Origin: Collimonas sp. OK412
GTDB lineage: Bacteria > Pseudomonadota > Gammaproteobacteria > Burkholderiales > Burkholderiaceae_D
Direction of reading: 5' to 3'
Assembly (NCBI RefSeq): GCF_900112135.1
Contig: NZ_FOLC01000005.1
Location: 1-64,000 of the forward strand
Length of the DNA stretch: 64,000 nt
The notes beneath the pieces were generated by a model. The model saw nothing but the letters and a program-made list of their open reading frames with translations. It had not been told where the DNA came from and ran no database searches. Numbering within the stretch: the first letter of the stretch is position 1; every line of letters begins with the position of its first letter. Shown piece after piece: positions 1 to 8,535 of the stretch. The position numbers and the translations under genes are program-made.

Positions 1-413
1 CTCTGCTATCGCTCACTCAAAATACTGACAGGCCACTTCTTCTCAGAAGCGCCTATTTTCTTCTTTTGTGAACATTTAATGTTTTAAGTTATACGCTCCT
101 GATTTACATCAGCAGCGCTGCACTTCCATCAAACGCCCACACTTATCGACTGTTAATTGTTAAAGAACCTTCTACTTCGCGCCACCAGAACCCTGGTTCG
201 CGTCGCCGTCAAATCGTTTTGTTTGTCAGCAGCAGAGAGATGAGATTATGTGGCGTTTCCAGCTTTTCGTCAACTACTTTTTTACTACTCACCGAAAAAC
301 TTCTTAACACCTACAACACCCGCAAACCCCACTTTCCCCTCTCAAACTCCGCTCACAAAACAGCCCTAACTTCTCTTCGGCCATCTCGTTCATTTCGCGT
401 CGTTCTCAACGGG
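1..413 (-). other. Leader of an rRNA operon (16S gene lies off the left edge)
   Basis: Read on the minus strand, this segment resembles the transcribed spacer that precedes 16S rRNA in Betaproteobacteria: a boxA-like antitermination motif, then a conserved stretch containing AAGTGTGGGCGTTTGATGGA and an AT-rich part. The 16S start itself is not in the window, so the operon is inferred to begin just left of base 1. A strong rRNA-type promoter lies directly upstream at about 420-475. A similar motif also occurs in some 16S-23S spacers, but the promoter supports the leader reading. No protein-coding gene is credible here; the short open frames across it look like chance. Confidence 0.75.
158..169 (-). 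promoter_or_regulatory. boxA-like antitermination site of the rRNA leader
   Basis: The minus strand reads GGTTCTTTAACA, close to the boxA consensus TGCTCTTTAACA recognised by NusB/NusE in rRNA operons. It sits about 250 nt downstream of the proposed transcription start and inside the leader, where such sites are expected. Confidence 0.7.
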
Positions 414-419
414 AGGCGA

Positions 420-475
420 ACTATAGCAACCCTCCTTCTTCCCCGCAAGCCCTTTGTTAAATATATTTTCATTTA
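420..475 (-). promoter_or_regulatory. rRNA operon promoter with AT-rich upstream element
   Basis: On the minus strand there is a -35 hexamer TTGCGG (443-448), a 17-bp spacer and a -10 hexamer TATAGT (420-425), followed by a GC-rich discriminator. An A/T-rich tract at 449-475 fits an UP element, as is usual for stable-RNA promoters. It overlaps the 3' end of bioC, which reads the same way, so bioC transcription runs into the rRNA promoter. Confidence 0.7.
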
Positions 476-1417
476 CCTGTTTTTACCCAGGTTCCATTGC
501 ACGATCGACTCGCCGCCACTGGTGGTTTTGGGTACTGGCCGGAACGCATGGCCGTAGACGATTTCAAAAGTGAGCGGCAATTTGCCGTCCGGCCGGCGCC
601 CTGCTTCCAGCGCGGCCTTGATACGGGCCCCGGCGGCGCGCCCCAACAAACCGCGGCCTCGCGTCGCCAGCGGATTGCCGCCCCAGGCGCGGACATCGGC
701 CAGCAATTTCTCCACTGTGTCATAAGTAACCGTGATGCTTTCCATGTCCATGACCGGCGTCGAGAAACCGGCATTGACCAGCATGTCGCCAAAATCATGC
801 ATGTCGACGAAAGGCAGTACGTGCGCACCGTCATCGACGCCGGCAAAAGCATTACGCAATTCTTTGAATGTGTCGGGGCCGAAGCAGGAGAACATCAGCA
901 AGCCATCCACCCGCAATACGCGGCGCCATTCGGCGAACACCCGGTCTGGCTGCGGATGCCAGTGCAGGGCCAGGTTGGACCAGACCAGGTCGACCGTGTT
1001 TGGCGCCAGCGGCAGCTGCGCAAAATCGCCGCACACAAGGTCGGACGCCAGTTCATCGCTGTTGCCGGTAAACGGCAGCCACTTCTTTAACAGGCGATTG
1101 ACCGACAGCTGCGCCGTCTGGCGCTGCTCTTTTGCCATCGATAGCATGGCGGCAGACGCATCCAGTCCGATAATGGCGGCTTCGCTGAAGCGCTGCTGCA
1201 ACGTATATATATCCGGGCCGGCGCCGCAACCGGCATCCAGCACGCGCTGCGGGGCAAGTTTCACCAGGGCAAGACGCTCATGCATGCGGCTTGAAATTTC
1301 ACGGCGCATGAATTCGGATTCGCGCACCAGCGCAGGCTGGGCAAACAGCCGGCGTACCCGGCGCAGGTCGATCGGCGCACTTTGACTGGCTTCAAAAGGA
1401 GGGAGTGAGGTAGACAT
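473..1417 (-). CDS. bioC: BioC-type malonyl-ACP O-methyltransferase (SAM-dependent)
   Basis: A 314-residue class I methyltransferase. Motif I VLDAGCGAGPD (about residues 59-69) is the SAM-binding loop, and LVWSNLALHWHPQPD (about 125-140) matches the post-motif region typical of BioC-like enzymes. BioC methylates malonyl-ACP so that fatty acid synthesis can build the pimeloyl moiety of biotin. I chose the ATG at 1417 (MSTSLPPFE) because the open frame upstream of it is low-complexity and unlike the family. It is divergent from comF with about 110 bp between, and there are no other bio genes nearby. The methyltransferase call is firm; the precise BioC assignment is good but rests on family resemblance. 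Confidence 0.8.
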   Translation of the reverse strand: MSTSLPPFEASQSAPIDLRRVRRLFAQPALVRESEFMRREISSRMHERLALVKLAPQRVLDAGCGAGPDIYTLQQRFSEAAIIGLDASAAMLSMAKEQRQTAQLSVNRLLKKWLPFTGNSDELASDLVCGDFAQLPLAPNTVDLVWSNLALHWHPQPDRVFAEWRRVLRVDGLLMFSCFGPDTFKELRNAFAGVDDGAHVLPFVDMHDFGDMLVNAGFSTPVMDMESITVTYDTVEKLLADVRAWGGNPLATRGRGLLGRAAGARIKAALEAGRRPDGKLPLTFEIVYGHAFRPVPKTTSGGESIVQWNLGKNR

Positions 1418-1526
1418 CGGAATCCGGCAGGTGAGATGAAATGCGATAATCGCCAGTAGTTTACACGCTTGATAGCCTGTAGGCTGAGCGTACCGACATC
1501 CATCCGACCAGAACGGGATCCGCCCA

Positions 1527-2285
1527 GTGTTATTTCCCCAATTACGCCATTGGCCGCGACAGCAACTAGCCCGCATCCTGGCGGCCATGCCGTCCTGCTG
1601 CGCGCTATGCGGGCGCAACGGCAAGCGCATCATTTGCGATGGCTGCAGCGGGCGCTATTTTTCCGGCGGCCAGCCGCGCTGTAACCAATGCGCAAATCCG
1701 CTGCCCCGGTACGATGGCCATGGCCCGGCGTTATGCGGCAATTGCCTGAAACAGCCGCGCGCCTTCGACGCCACCATCGCAGCCTGCGACTATAGCGCGC
1801 CGGCGGACCAACTGGTCCTGGCGCTGAAATTCGGCGGCCGACTGGCGCTGGCGCCCGTATTTGCACACATGTTGTGCGACGCCAGCCGCATCAGCGATCA
1901 TCAGGGCCTGCCGGCGGATTTGCCGGATATCATGACGGCCGTGCCGCTCAGCGCCCAGCGCCTGCAGCAGCGCGGTTTCAACCAGGCGCTGGAAATAGCC
2001 AAACCCCTGGCGCGCCTGCTTGGGCTAGGCTTGCAGCACGGCTTGCTGTTGCGGCAACGCGATACCTTGCCGCAGTCGCTGGCGCCGGACCTGGAACAAA
2101 GGCGCCGCAACCTGCGCCAGGCGTTTATCGTGCCGCCGGCCGCCATCGCGCAGATACGCGGCCGCCACATAGGCGTAGTCGATGATGTCATGACTACCGG
2201 CGAAACACTGCATGCGCTGGCGCAAACGCTACGCCGGCATGGCGCCCGCCGCATTACCAATTTTGTTTTTGCAAGGACGCCATGA
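1527..2285 (+). CDS. comF: ComF family protein (phosphoribosyltransferase fold)
   Basis: A 252-residue ComF-like protein. The N-terminal part carries paired cysteines (CCALCGRNG, ICDGCSG, CNQCANP, CGNCLKQ) that look like a zinc-binding double-zinc-ribbon. The C-terminal half is a type I phosphoribosyltransferase domain with the PRPP loop VVDDVMTTGETL near residue 218. In naturally transformable bacteria ComF helps DNA uptake at the inner membrane; elsewhere its role is less clear. The GTG at 1527 gives the longest frame; the ATG at 1587 (MPSCCALCG) begins directly at the zinc ribbon and is a serious alternative. It is divergent from bioC and is followed 53 bp later by trmL. Confidence 0.85.
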   Translation: MLFPQLRHWPRQQLARILAAMPSCCALCGRNGKRIICDGCSGRYFSGGQPRCNQCANPLPRYDGHGPALCGNCLKQPRAFDATIAACDYSAPADQLVLALKFGGRLALAPVFAHMLCDASRISDHQGLPADLPDIMTAVPLSAQRLQQRGFNQALEIAKPLARLLGLGLQHGLLLRQRDTLPQSLAPDLEQRRRNLRQAFIVPPAAIAQIRGRHIGVVDDVMTTGETLHALAQTLRRHGARRITNFVFARTP

Positions 2286-2338
2286 CCATTCTTGCGATCC
2301 ATTGATTACCATTGATTACATACGTTAGGAGAATCACG

Positions 2339-2821
2339 TTGTTCCACGTCGTACTGGTTGAACCGGAAATACCGCCGAATACCGGCAACATCATCCGCCT
2401 GTGCGCCAACACCGGTGCGCAATTGCATCTGATTGAACCACTTGGCTTTCCCCTGGATGACAGCAAGATGCGCAGGGCCGGCCTGGATTATCACGATTAC
2501 GCCACCATGCAGGTGCATGCCGGCTGGGATGCCTTCGTAACCAGCATGCGCGCCGCCGGCGCCTACGATCCTAGCCGCATGTTCGCCATGACCACCCACG
2601 GCTCGACGCCGTTTGCCGATCTCAGCTTCCAGCCAGGCGATGTCTTTGTATTCGGCTCGGAAACGCGCGGGCTGGACCCGGCATTGCGCGAATCATTTGC
2701 CCCCTCGCAGCGCATCCGCCTGCCGATGCGGCCCGATAACCGCAGCCTGAACCTGTCCAATACCGTGGCGGTCGTGGTGTATGAGGCATGGCGCCAGAAC
2801 GGCTATAGCGGCGGAGCCTGA
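2339..2821 (+). CDS. trmL: tRNA (cytidine(34)-2'-O)-methyltransferase
   Basis: A 160-residue SPOUT-class methyltransferase that 2'-O-methylates the wobble base of tRNA-Leu isoacceptors using SAM. Family motifs are visible: EPEIPPNTGNIIRLCANTGA near the N terminus, FGSETRGLDP in the middle, and the knot region LPMRPDNRSLNLSNTVAVV near the C terminus. The start is the TTG at 2339 (MFHVVLVEPEIPPN), set by an AGGAG seven bases upstream (2327-2331); the upstream TTG at 2312 would place that ribosome site inside the gene. It follows comF on the same strand and probably shares its transcript. Confidence 0.9.
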   Translation: MFHVVLVEPEIPPNTGNIIRLCANTGAQLHLIEPLGFPLDDSKMRRAGLDYHDYATMQVHAGWDAFVTSMRAAGAYDPSRMFAMTTHGSTPFADLSFQPGDVFVFGSETRGLDPALRESFAPSQRIRLPMRPDNRSLNLSNTVAVVVYEAWRQNGYSGGA

Positions 2822-2958
2822 ATCGATTTCACTTGGTAAAGAGACAACCGCGCTGCGATTGTTATAATCCATCATCTTGCAAATAAGCATGATGTTTCCA
2901 GTCACTGCATTTTCTTCGATTTGCCGTTGGTATTTCCCAAATTAATCAGAGGTCCATC

Positions 2959-3435
2959 ATGTCTTTACGTTCCGTTTCCCTGCTTTTCTGCGCCCTCGCC
3001 CTCGGCGTCTCCGCCCATGCGCATGAATACGAACTCGGCAGCCTGCACATCGGCCATCCCTATGCACGCGCCACGGTGCCAGGCCAGCCAAGCGGCGGCG
3101 CCTTCCTGAGTATCGAAAACAAGGGCAAGGAGGCGGACAAATTGATAGGCGTCAGCTCACCGGCCGCCAAAAGCGCCGAGATCCACACCATGGCGATGGA
3201 TGGCAATGTCATGAAAATGCGTGAAGTCGGCGAGATTGCACTACCGCCGGCGAGCACCGTCGACATGACGCCGGGCCACGGCTATCACATCATGCTGATG
3301 GGCCTGGCGCAGCCGTTGAAGGCTGGCGACAAATTCCCGCTGACGCTGACCTTCCAAAAAGCCGGCAAAGTTGAAGTATCGGTATACGTCACCGACCTGA
3401 GCGGCAAGGCAGCCGACGCGCCGCACCAGCACTGA
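2959..3435 (+). CDS. Periplasmic copper chaperone, PCu(A)C family
   Basis: A 158-residue exported protein. Residues 1-22 form a signal peptide ending in SAHA. The mature part has the copper-binding pattern of PCu(A)C proteins: HTMAMDGNVMKM (His and Met ligands about residues 76-87) and, later, HGYHIMLMGL. These proteins carry Cu(I) in the periplasm, typically to cytochrome c oxidase. The C terminus ends HQH, which may add metal ligands. The gene is alone on its strand between trmL and the convergent rfaE2. No SCO or oxidase gene is adjacent. Confidence 0.88.
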   Translation: MSLRSVSLLFCALALGVSAHAHEYELGSLHIGHPYARATVPGQPSGGAFLSIENKGKEADKLIGVSSPAAKSAEIHTMAMDGNVMKMREVGEIALPPASTVDMTPGHGYHIMLMGLAQPLKAGDKFPLTLTFQKAGKVEVSVYVTDLSGKAADAPHQH

Positions 3436-3454
3436 AGACAAACGATGTACGCAT

Positions 3455-3492
3455 AAAAAAACCCCAAAAGTTGCTATCCAACTTTTGGGGTT
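3455..3492 (-). terminator. Intrinsic terminator after rfaE2
   Basis: A 14-bp stem (3460-3473 with 3479-3492) and a 5-nt loop, followed on the minus strand by a run of T (complement of the A run at 3455-3460). The T tract places it as the rfaE2 terminator, though the stem may also slow transcripts from the convergent chaperone gene. Confidence 0.85.
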
Positions 3493-3547
3493 CAGTTCAA
3501 ATCCGCGCTTTTTTTCACTTTGCCGACACCGACCTGACGATTGACCG

Positions 3548-4027
3548 TCAGGAACCTTGCCGCACCTTGTCCAGCAGCTTGCTGGTCGAGCGGTCATGCG
3601 CAAATGGGATCGCCACCACCTGCCCGCCATATGCCAGCACCGCCTGTCCCTCTGGAATGGCGTCCATCTGGTAATCGCCGCCTTTGACATATACCCCGGG
3701 CCGCGCTTCCTGCACGACTTCCAAGGCAGTATCTTCATCAAATTCAACCACCAGGCTGACGGCTTCCAGCGCTGCCAATACGGCCATGCGGTCGGCACAG
3801 GCATTGATCGGCCGGTCGTCGCCCTTGCCCAGGCGCTTGACCGAGGCGTCGGTATTCACCGCCACCACCAGTGCAGCGCCCTGCTCGCGCGCCTGCGCCA
3901 GGTATGTGACATGGCCACGGTGCAGGATATCGAATACGCCGTTGGTCAGCACCACCGGCTGCGGCAAGGCGGCCACACGGGATGTCAATTCAGCGCGGGT
4001 GCAAAGCTTGGTTTCAAATTTAGGCAT
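3548..4027 (-). CDS. rfaE2: D-glycero-beta-D-manno-heptose 1-phosphate adenylyltransferase
   Basis: A 159-residue nucleotidyltransferase corresponding to the C-terminal half of E. coli HldE, here a stand-alone protein as is usual in Betaproteobacteria. It makes ADP-heptose for the lipopolysaccharide inner core. The signature GVFDILHRGHVTYL contains the HxGH nucleotide-binding motif, and the C terminus has HDRSTSKLLDKVR, equivalent to the family RSTT..I..K motif. The start at 4027 (MPKFETKLC) fits the family; the open frame before it overlaps the terminator of the upstream gene. It has its own terminators on both sides, so it is probably transcribed alone. Confidence 0.92.
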   Translation of the reverse strand: MPKFETKLCTRAELTSRVAALPQPVVLTNGVFDILHRGHVTYLAQAREQGAALVVAVNTDASVKRLGKGDDRPINACADRMAVLAALEAVSLVVEFDEDTALEVVQEARPGVYVKGGDYQMDAIPEGQAVLAYGGQVVAIPFAHDRSTSKLLDKVRQGS

Positions 4028-4037
4028 GGCGAATATG

Positions 4038-4062
4038 AAAAAGCCGCAACAGCTGCGGCTTG
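4038..4062 (-). terminator. Intrinsic terminator between the ferritin-like gene and rfaE2
   Basis: On the minus strand AAGCCGCA, a short loop, then TGCGGCTTTTT. It lies downstream of the 4117-4974 gene and ends only about 10 bp before the rfaE2 start, so it would cut the upstream transcript just before rfaE2. The rfaE2 promoter must then overlap this hairpin or rely on read-through. Confidence 0.75.
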
Positions 4063-4116
4063 GAATCAAACAGGTTGTCTGCGGTCGCGGCGGCGCCAAA
4101 GCCTGCCGCCGTCACA

Positions 4117-4974
4117 TCAGGCTGCCGGAGCAGGCGTCAAGGCAGCAAGGCGGGCCACGACTTCCTTGCGATAGCGGTTCAGTTCCTGCACCGTATCGAA
4201 AGTGCGTTCAAACAGCAAAGACATATTGTGCAGGATGCGGTCGACCACCTTCTTTTCCCACACGCCGTCGAACTTGATCTGATCGTCCAGCCAGCGCTCC
4301 AGCCACTCCGGGTCCGGCAGGCGGCTCTGCACCGTGTCGTTCGGGAACAGCGACTGGTTCACGTGCAGGTTGGTCGGGTGCAGCGGTTTTTCGGTACGGC
4401 GGGCCGACGCCATCAACACGCCGATCTTGGCGAAAGCGGCAGAAGCGCTGTCGCCCACTTCAGACAAAGCCTTCTTCATGTAACGCAGGTAAGCGCCGCC
4501 ATGGCGCGCTTCGTCCTGGCTGATGATCTTGTAGATCTGCTTGATGACAGGCTCGGTGTGCCAGTCGGAGGCGCAACGGTACCAGTGGTTGAGGCGGATC
4601 TCGCCGCAGAAATGCATCATCAGGGTTTCCAGCGGCGGCGCCGGATCGAATTCGAAACGCACTTTGTCCAGCTCGGCTTCGGTAGGCACCAGTTCAGGGC
4701 GGAAACGGCGCAGGTATTCCATCAGCACAAGGGAATGCTTCTGCTCTTCAAAAAACCAGACCGACATGAAAGCGCAAAAATCGCTGTCGCCGTGGTTATC
4801 GCGCAAGAACATCTCGGTTGCAGGCAGCGCCGACCATTCCGTAATCGCATTCATACGAATAGTTTGAGCTTGTTCGTCGGACAGCTGGGTGGCGTCAAAC
4901 TTGTCCCATGGAATATCGGTCTCCATGTTCCAACGGACTTGTTCCAGCGATTTAAACAGTTCTGGATACAGCAT
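4117..4974 (-). CDS. Ferritin-like diiron protein, acyl-ACP desaturase type
   Basis: A 285-residue protein with the two helix motifs of diiron ferritin-like enzymes: FEEQKHSLVLMEYL (EExxH, about residues 78-91) and QDEARHGGAYLRYM (DExRH, about 163-176). The overall architecture matches soluble stearoyl/acyl-ACP desaturase-like proteins, which use O2 and a diiron site on acyl chains, but substrate cannot be read from sequence. The ATG at 4974 (MLYPELFKS) is preceded by an AAGG about eight bases upstream and is preferred over the TTG at 4989. The gene is monocistronic, with about 220 bp of upstream DNA and a terminator downstream. Confidence 0.75.
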   Translation of the reverse strand: MLYPELFKSLEQVRWNMETDIPWDKFDATQLSDEQAQTIRMNAITEWSALPATEMFLRDNHGDSDFCAFMSVWFFEEQKHSLVLMEYLRRFRPELVPTEAELDKVRFEFDPAPPLETLMMHFCGEIRLNHWYRCASDWHTEPVIKQIYKIISQDEARHGGAYLRYMKKALSEVGDSASAAFAKIGVLMASARRTEKPLHPTNLHVNQSLFPNDTVQSRLPDPEWLERWLDDQIKFDGVWEKKVVDRILHNMSLLFERTFDTVQELNRYRKEVVARLAALTPAPAA

Positions 4975-5192
4975 ACATACCTTAAGCAAGTGAGTTAACT
5001 GCTCGATTTTACCAAGAATTTGTTACAAGACCGTTTATAAACCGGCTGACGGCCGAGTTTTTCCTGAAAATCCTGCTCAAATCACAACAAAGTCAAGGTA
5101 TCACTTAGAGTTTTCCATCCAAGCACCGGTCTTTAATCATCGCACGTATCCGACGCGAGTCAAGCTATCCAAAAACCAGGCTTGTCATTACA

Positions 5193-5873
5193 TTATCTCG
5201 AAACAACCTTGGCCTTGCCTGAGCGCGGGACTGCCTTGTCGCCGGCAGCCGTACCGTTTTTCTTGCCGGCTGGCTTGGATGCCGCATTGCTTGCTTTGCT
5301 GCGCGGCTTGGCTGCCGGCTTCGCCTCGGTTTTAGCCGGCATGGCCATTTTTTCCGCGGCGGCTACGCTATTGACGGCTTGCTTGAACTGGTTCTGCAGC
5401 AAATCCCACCAGGCGTTGGAATTGCCCAGCGCAGGTTCCGGCATGCCGCTTGCCGCCGGCGGGCTTTCGGCTTCAGCCGCCGGCGCAGCTTGCGCTGGCG
5501 GAGCAACTGGTTCCTGCACCGGGTTCATGAATGAAAACGGAAAACCTGCCGCAGCCGCCCATGCGCTTGGACCGGGTTCGGCATCGCCGCTGTCTTGCCG
5601 ATCCGCGCTGGCCTGATTGACTGCCGCCATTGCCTGCAGCGCGGAAATGGTCCCGCTCTGCACTTCAAGCGCCTGTATCGTGGTGCGCAACATGTTCAGG
5701 TTGAGATTCAGCCACGACTCCACGGCTTTCAGGTCGCCGATCTTCTTGTTGATTTCTTCCACCGACAAGGTAGGAACAACCATGCCCGGCACGCCCATGC
5801 CGCCCCACATTTTCTTGATGAATTCGAGACTATCCTGCATTGCGTCGGCTCCTGGAATACTAGAACGGCTCAT
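5193..5873 (-). CDS. phaM: PhaM-family polyhydroxyalkanoate granule regulator
   Basis: A 226-residue protein. The N-terminal part (about 1-90), beginning MSRSSIPGADAMQDSLEFIK and containing MWGGMGVPGMVVPTLSVEEI, matches PhaM, which binds PHB synthase, activates it and attaches granules to the nucleoid. The middle is Ala/Pro-rich. The C-terminal 50 residues are rich in Lys/Ala/Pro (repeated AKP and SKA units) and should bind DNA. The ATG at 5873 has AGGAG seven bases upstream; the GTG one codon earlier is too close to it. It lies downstream of the LivK-like gene on the same strand with a 36-bp gap. No phaC or phaA gene is in the window. Confidence 0.85.
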   Translation of the reverse strand: MSRSSIPGADAMQDSLEFIKKMWGGMGVPGMVVPTLSVEEINKKIGDLKAVESWLNLNLNMLRTTIQALEVQSGTISALQAMAAVNQASADRQDSGDAEPGPSAWAAAAGFPFSFMNPVQEPVAPPAQAAPAAEAESPPAASGMPEPALGNSNAWWDLLQNQFKQAVNSVAAAEKMAMPAKTEAKPAAKPRSKASNAASKPAGKKNGTAAGDKAVPRSGKAKVVSR

Positions 5874-5909
5874 CACTTATCTCCTTCAGAGATCATTTAT
5901 CTACAACAG

Positions 5910-7232
5910 CTATCGACTTGCACCCGGGGTCGAAGCCTCATCCTGCGGACGCCGCATCTGGCAAGTACTGGGCGTCGCCGTTGCCGCCGGCGCCAGGTAA
6001 CGTTCGGTCTTGAAGCCGTAGCCGCTGCCTTCATTATCAAACCGGATACCGCCGTCGGCAAGCCTTTGCATCACGGCCACGTACAAGGGTTGTATCAGCT
6101 GATGATCGCTGGCGCGCATGCTGGCTTCATGGAATCGGCTCTTGTACTGCGCTCCTTCCAGGGCTCGCGCCACGGCGATCGCGTCAGTGGTCCGGGCTTT
6201 TTCGATGGCGGTTGCCAGCATGTCGATCATGACATCCATACGCAAAAACAGATAGTCATCTTTTGGCTGCGGATAACGCTGCCGGAAACTGCGGTAAAAC
6301 GCATCGCTGGCGGCATTGCCATCGACCGCGTTGGGGTGCCATTCCGCCACAGCGCGCACCGTGCCCACGCCGGCATCGCCGATGGCTGCCGGCGCTCCCA
6401 GGCTATTGGCATAGAAAGTGTAGAACTTGAGATGCAGCCCCGCCTCTTTCGCAGCTTTCACCAGCAAGGTCAGGTCGTTGCCCCAGTTGCCGGTGATAAC
6501 CGTATCGGCGCCGCTGGCGCGGATCTTGGCAATATAGGGCGCAAAATCCTTGACCTTGCCGATCGGGTGCAACTCATCGCCGACTATCCTGATATCCGGC
6601 CGCGCAGCCTGCAGCTGCCGGCGCGCAGCCTTGGCGACCTGCTGGCCGAAACTGTAGTCCTGGCCGATCAGGTAAACGCTTTTTGCCTTGCTGTCGGTTT
6701 TGATGACATCCACCAGCGCCTGCATGCGCATGTCGGCATTGGCGTCAAAACGAAAATGCCAGAAGCTGCATTTTTCGCCGGTCAAGACCGGATCGACCGC
6801 CGAGTAGTTCAGGAACAGCACCCGATTATCCGGGCTGCGGAGGTTATGCTTGTTGATCGCATCTACCAGCGCGCCGGCAACCGCGGAGCTGTTGCCCTCC
6901 AGCACGAACGGGATTTTCTGGTCGGTCAGTTGCTTCAGCTGCAATAACGCGTCCTCCACGCCTTGCTTGCTGTCAAACACGGTCAGGCTCAACAAATGTT
7001 TGCCATCTGGCAAGCGCACGCCGCCTCGCGCATTCACCTGCTCCACCGCAAACCGGATATTGCGCTCTACCGCTTCGCCCGCATTGGCGAAAGGCCCCGA
7101 CATGCCTTCGATCATGCCAAGCCGGATCGGCGGCAAGCCGGCCGGCGCGGCGGATGCGGCCGGCGCCTGGGCGCCCGTGGCCAGCGCGAATGCCAGGGCG
7201 ACGCTGGCAGCATGGGGGAAACGGTAAGGCAT
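5910..7232 (-). CDS. LivK-like ABC transporter substrate-binding protein
   Basis: A 440-residue periplasmic binding protein of the branched-chain amino acid / amide type (Peripla_BP_6 fold). Residues 1-28 form a signal peptide. The first beta strand IRLGMIEGMSGPFANAGEAV and later VYLIGQDYSFGQQVAKAAR are characteristic of the family. No permease or ATPase genes lie next to it, so it either works with a transporter encoded elsewhere or has a sensing role. The C terminus (about 415-440) is an unstructured Thr/Pro/Ser tail with one cysteine. It is divergent from the DUF3108 pair across about 100 bp. Confidence 0.85.
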   Translation of the reverse strand: MPYRFPHAASVALAFALATGAQAPAASAAPAGLPPIRLGMIEGMSGPFANAGEAVERNIRFAVEQVNARGGVRLPDGKHLLSLTVFDSKQGVEDALLQLKQLTDQKIPFVLEGNSSAVAGALVDAINKHNLRSPDNRVLFLNYSAVDPVLTGEKCSFWHFRFDANADMRMQALVDVIKTDSKAKSVYLIGQDYSFGQQVAKAARRQLQAARPDIRIVGDELHPIGKVKDFAPYIAKIRASGADTVITGNWGNDLTLLVKAAKEAGLHLKFYTFYANSLGAPAAIGDAGVGTVRAVAEWHPNAVDGNAASDAFYRSFRQRYPQPKDDYLFLRMDVMIDMLATAIEKARTTDAIAVARALEGAQYKSRFHEASMRASDHQLIQPLYVAVMQRLADGGIRFDNEGSGYGFKTERYLAPAATATPSTCQMRRPQDEASTPGASR

Positions 7233-7329
7233 CGGCGATCATTCTTGTTTGATGTAAATACAATATTTTACGTGGTTTATCGCCCGCCTCACTGTTGCCA
7301 AGCTTAATCCCGGCGGATACGTTTACACT

Positions 7330-8478
7330 ATGCGGATGTCGTCTTCTTCTGCACCATCCACAACGCCGAGTTATCCCTTTGCCAGCCGTAGCCGCTGGCT
7401 ATGGGTGCTATTGCTCACCTTGTTGCTGCACATACTCCTGATCGCCTGGGGCAACCGCCAATTCGGCGTGCCGGTGCCGGTCACCCGCCCCGAACCCGTG
7501 GTCATGGCCAACCTGACGCCTTTGCCTGCAGTCGAAAAACCGGTGCTGTTGCCCCAGGAGCCGAAGCCGAAGCCCAGCACCAAGCCAGCCCCCAAGGCAG
7601 CGCCAAAACCGCGGCCGGCCCCCGAACCGGCAGTGGAAGTGCCGGACACGCCCATCAGGGAAACCGTGACGCCGATCGTCAGCGCCGAGCCGGCCGCTCC
7701 GGCATCAACCGATCCGGCGGTTGGCACGGCTGCGGCCAGCGCCACCACTCCGCCGGCAACCGAACCAGTGGCGCAAGCCGAGGCGGCGCCCGCGGCCGGC
7801 AAGCACTACCAGACCAGTCCACCGCCGTCGGCAGAGCTGAAATACAATGTAGAAGCCTTGCAGAAGGGCCAGAATTATCACGGCAGCGGCAAAATCACCT
7901 GGCAAACCGATGGCGGGGGCTACACCATCAACGGCGAGGCCGGCGCCCTGTTCATTACCGTCCTTGATTTCAAAAGCGAAGGCGAAATCAACGGTTTTGG
8001 CATAGCGCCGGTGACTTATACGCAAAAACGCTTCCGCAAACCTGCTACCCAGACCATTTTTCATCGTGAACTGAACAATATCATTTTTTCATCGTCGCAG
8101 AACAGCTATCCACGCAGCGGCGGCGAACAGGACCGCGCCAGCGTGGTCTGGCAACTGGCCAGCATCGGCCGCGGCGACAGCGCGCAATTCGCTGCAGGTG
8201 CGGTGATCGACATATTCGTTGCCGGTCCGGTGGATGCGGAAACCTGGCGCATGCAGATCATCGGCCAGGAAAAGATTACGGTCGGCGGCGACGATTTCGA
8301 CGCCTGGCATGTAATTCGCATTCCACAGGCGGGCTCGCATGAGCAACGCCTGGATATCTGGCTGGCGCCGCAACAGGAATGGTATCCGGTCAAACTGCGC
8401 TTTACCGAAACCAACGGCGACTATCTGGACATGTCGCTGTCCAAGATGAAACGGCTGGATACGGCATCGGCAAATTGA
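7330..8478 (+). CDS. DUF3108-type protein with membrane anchor and TonB-like Pro linker
   Basis: A 382-residue protein in three parts: a single N-terminal membrane segment (about residues 20-38, WVLLLTLLLHILLIAWG), a Pro/Lys/Ala-rich linker (about 60-155, with PKPKPSTKPAPKAAPKPRP) like the periplasm-spanning linker of TonB, and a C-terminal globular domain (about 158-378). The globular domain is homologous along its length to the next gene: both carry KRFRKPAT/KRFRKEAT, FHR, GGEQDR, WQL and LDIWLAP..EWYPV. I recognise the domain as DUF3108; its function is unknown, with a possible envelope role. The TonB-like front end suggests it reaches across the periplasm. Confidence 0.75.
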   Translation: MRMSSSSAPSTTPSYPFASRSRWLWVLLLTLLLHILLIAWGNRQFGVPVPVTRPEPVVMANLTPLPAVEKPVLLPQEPKPKPSTKPAPKAAPKPRPAPEPAVEVPDTPIRETVTPIVSAEPAAPASTDPAVGTAAASATTPPATEPVAQAEAAPAAGKHYQTSPPPSAELKYNVEALQKGQNYHGSGKITWQTDGGGYTINGEAGALFITVLDFKSEGEINGFGIAPVTYTQKRFRKPATQTIFHRELNNIIFSSSQNSYPRSGGEQDRASVVWQLASIGRGDSAQFAAGAVIDIFVAGPVDAETWRMQIIGQEKITVGGDDFDAWHVIRIPQAGSHEQRLDIWLAPQQEWYPVKLRFTETNGDYLDMSLSKMKRLDTASAN

Positions 8479-8535
8479 TCTGCCTGAGGCATCGGATCAA
8501 GTATTTTGAAAACGGCATCATTTTTTTGGAAAACC

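Noticed and set aside
219-557. 112-codon open frame on the plus strand at the left edge
   Set aside because: It lies over the rRNA leader and promoter on the other strand, has no ribosome site and no family resemblance.
3488-3505. T-arm-like GTTCAAATCC suggesting a tRNA
   Set aside because: No acceptor, D or anticodon stems can be found around it, and it sits in a terminator region.
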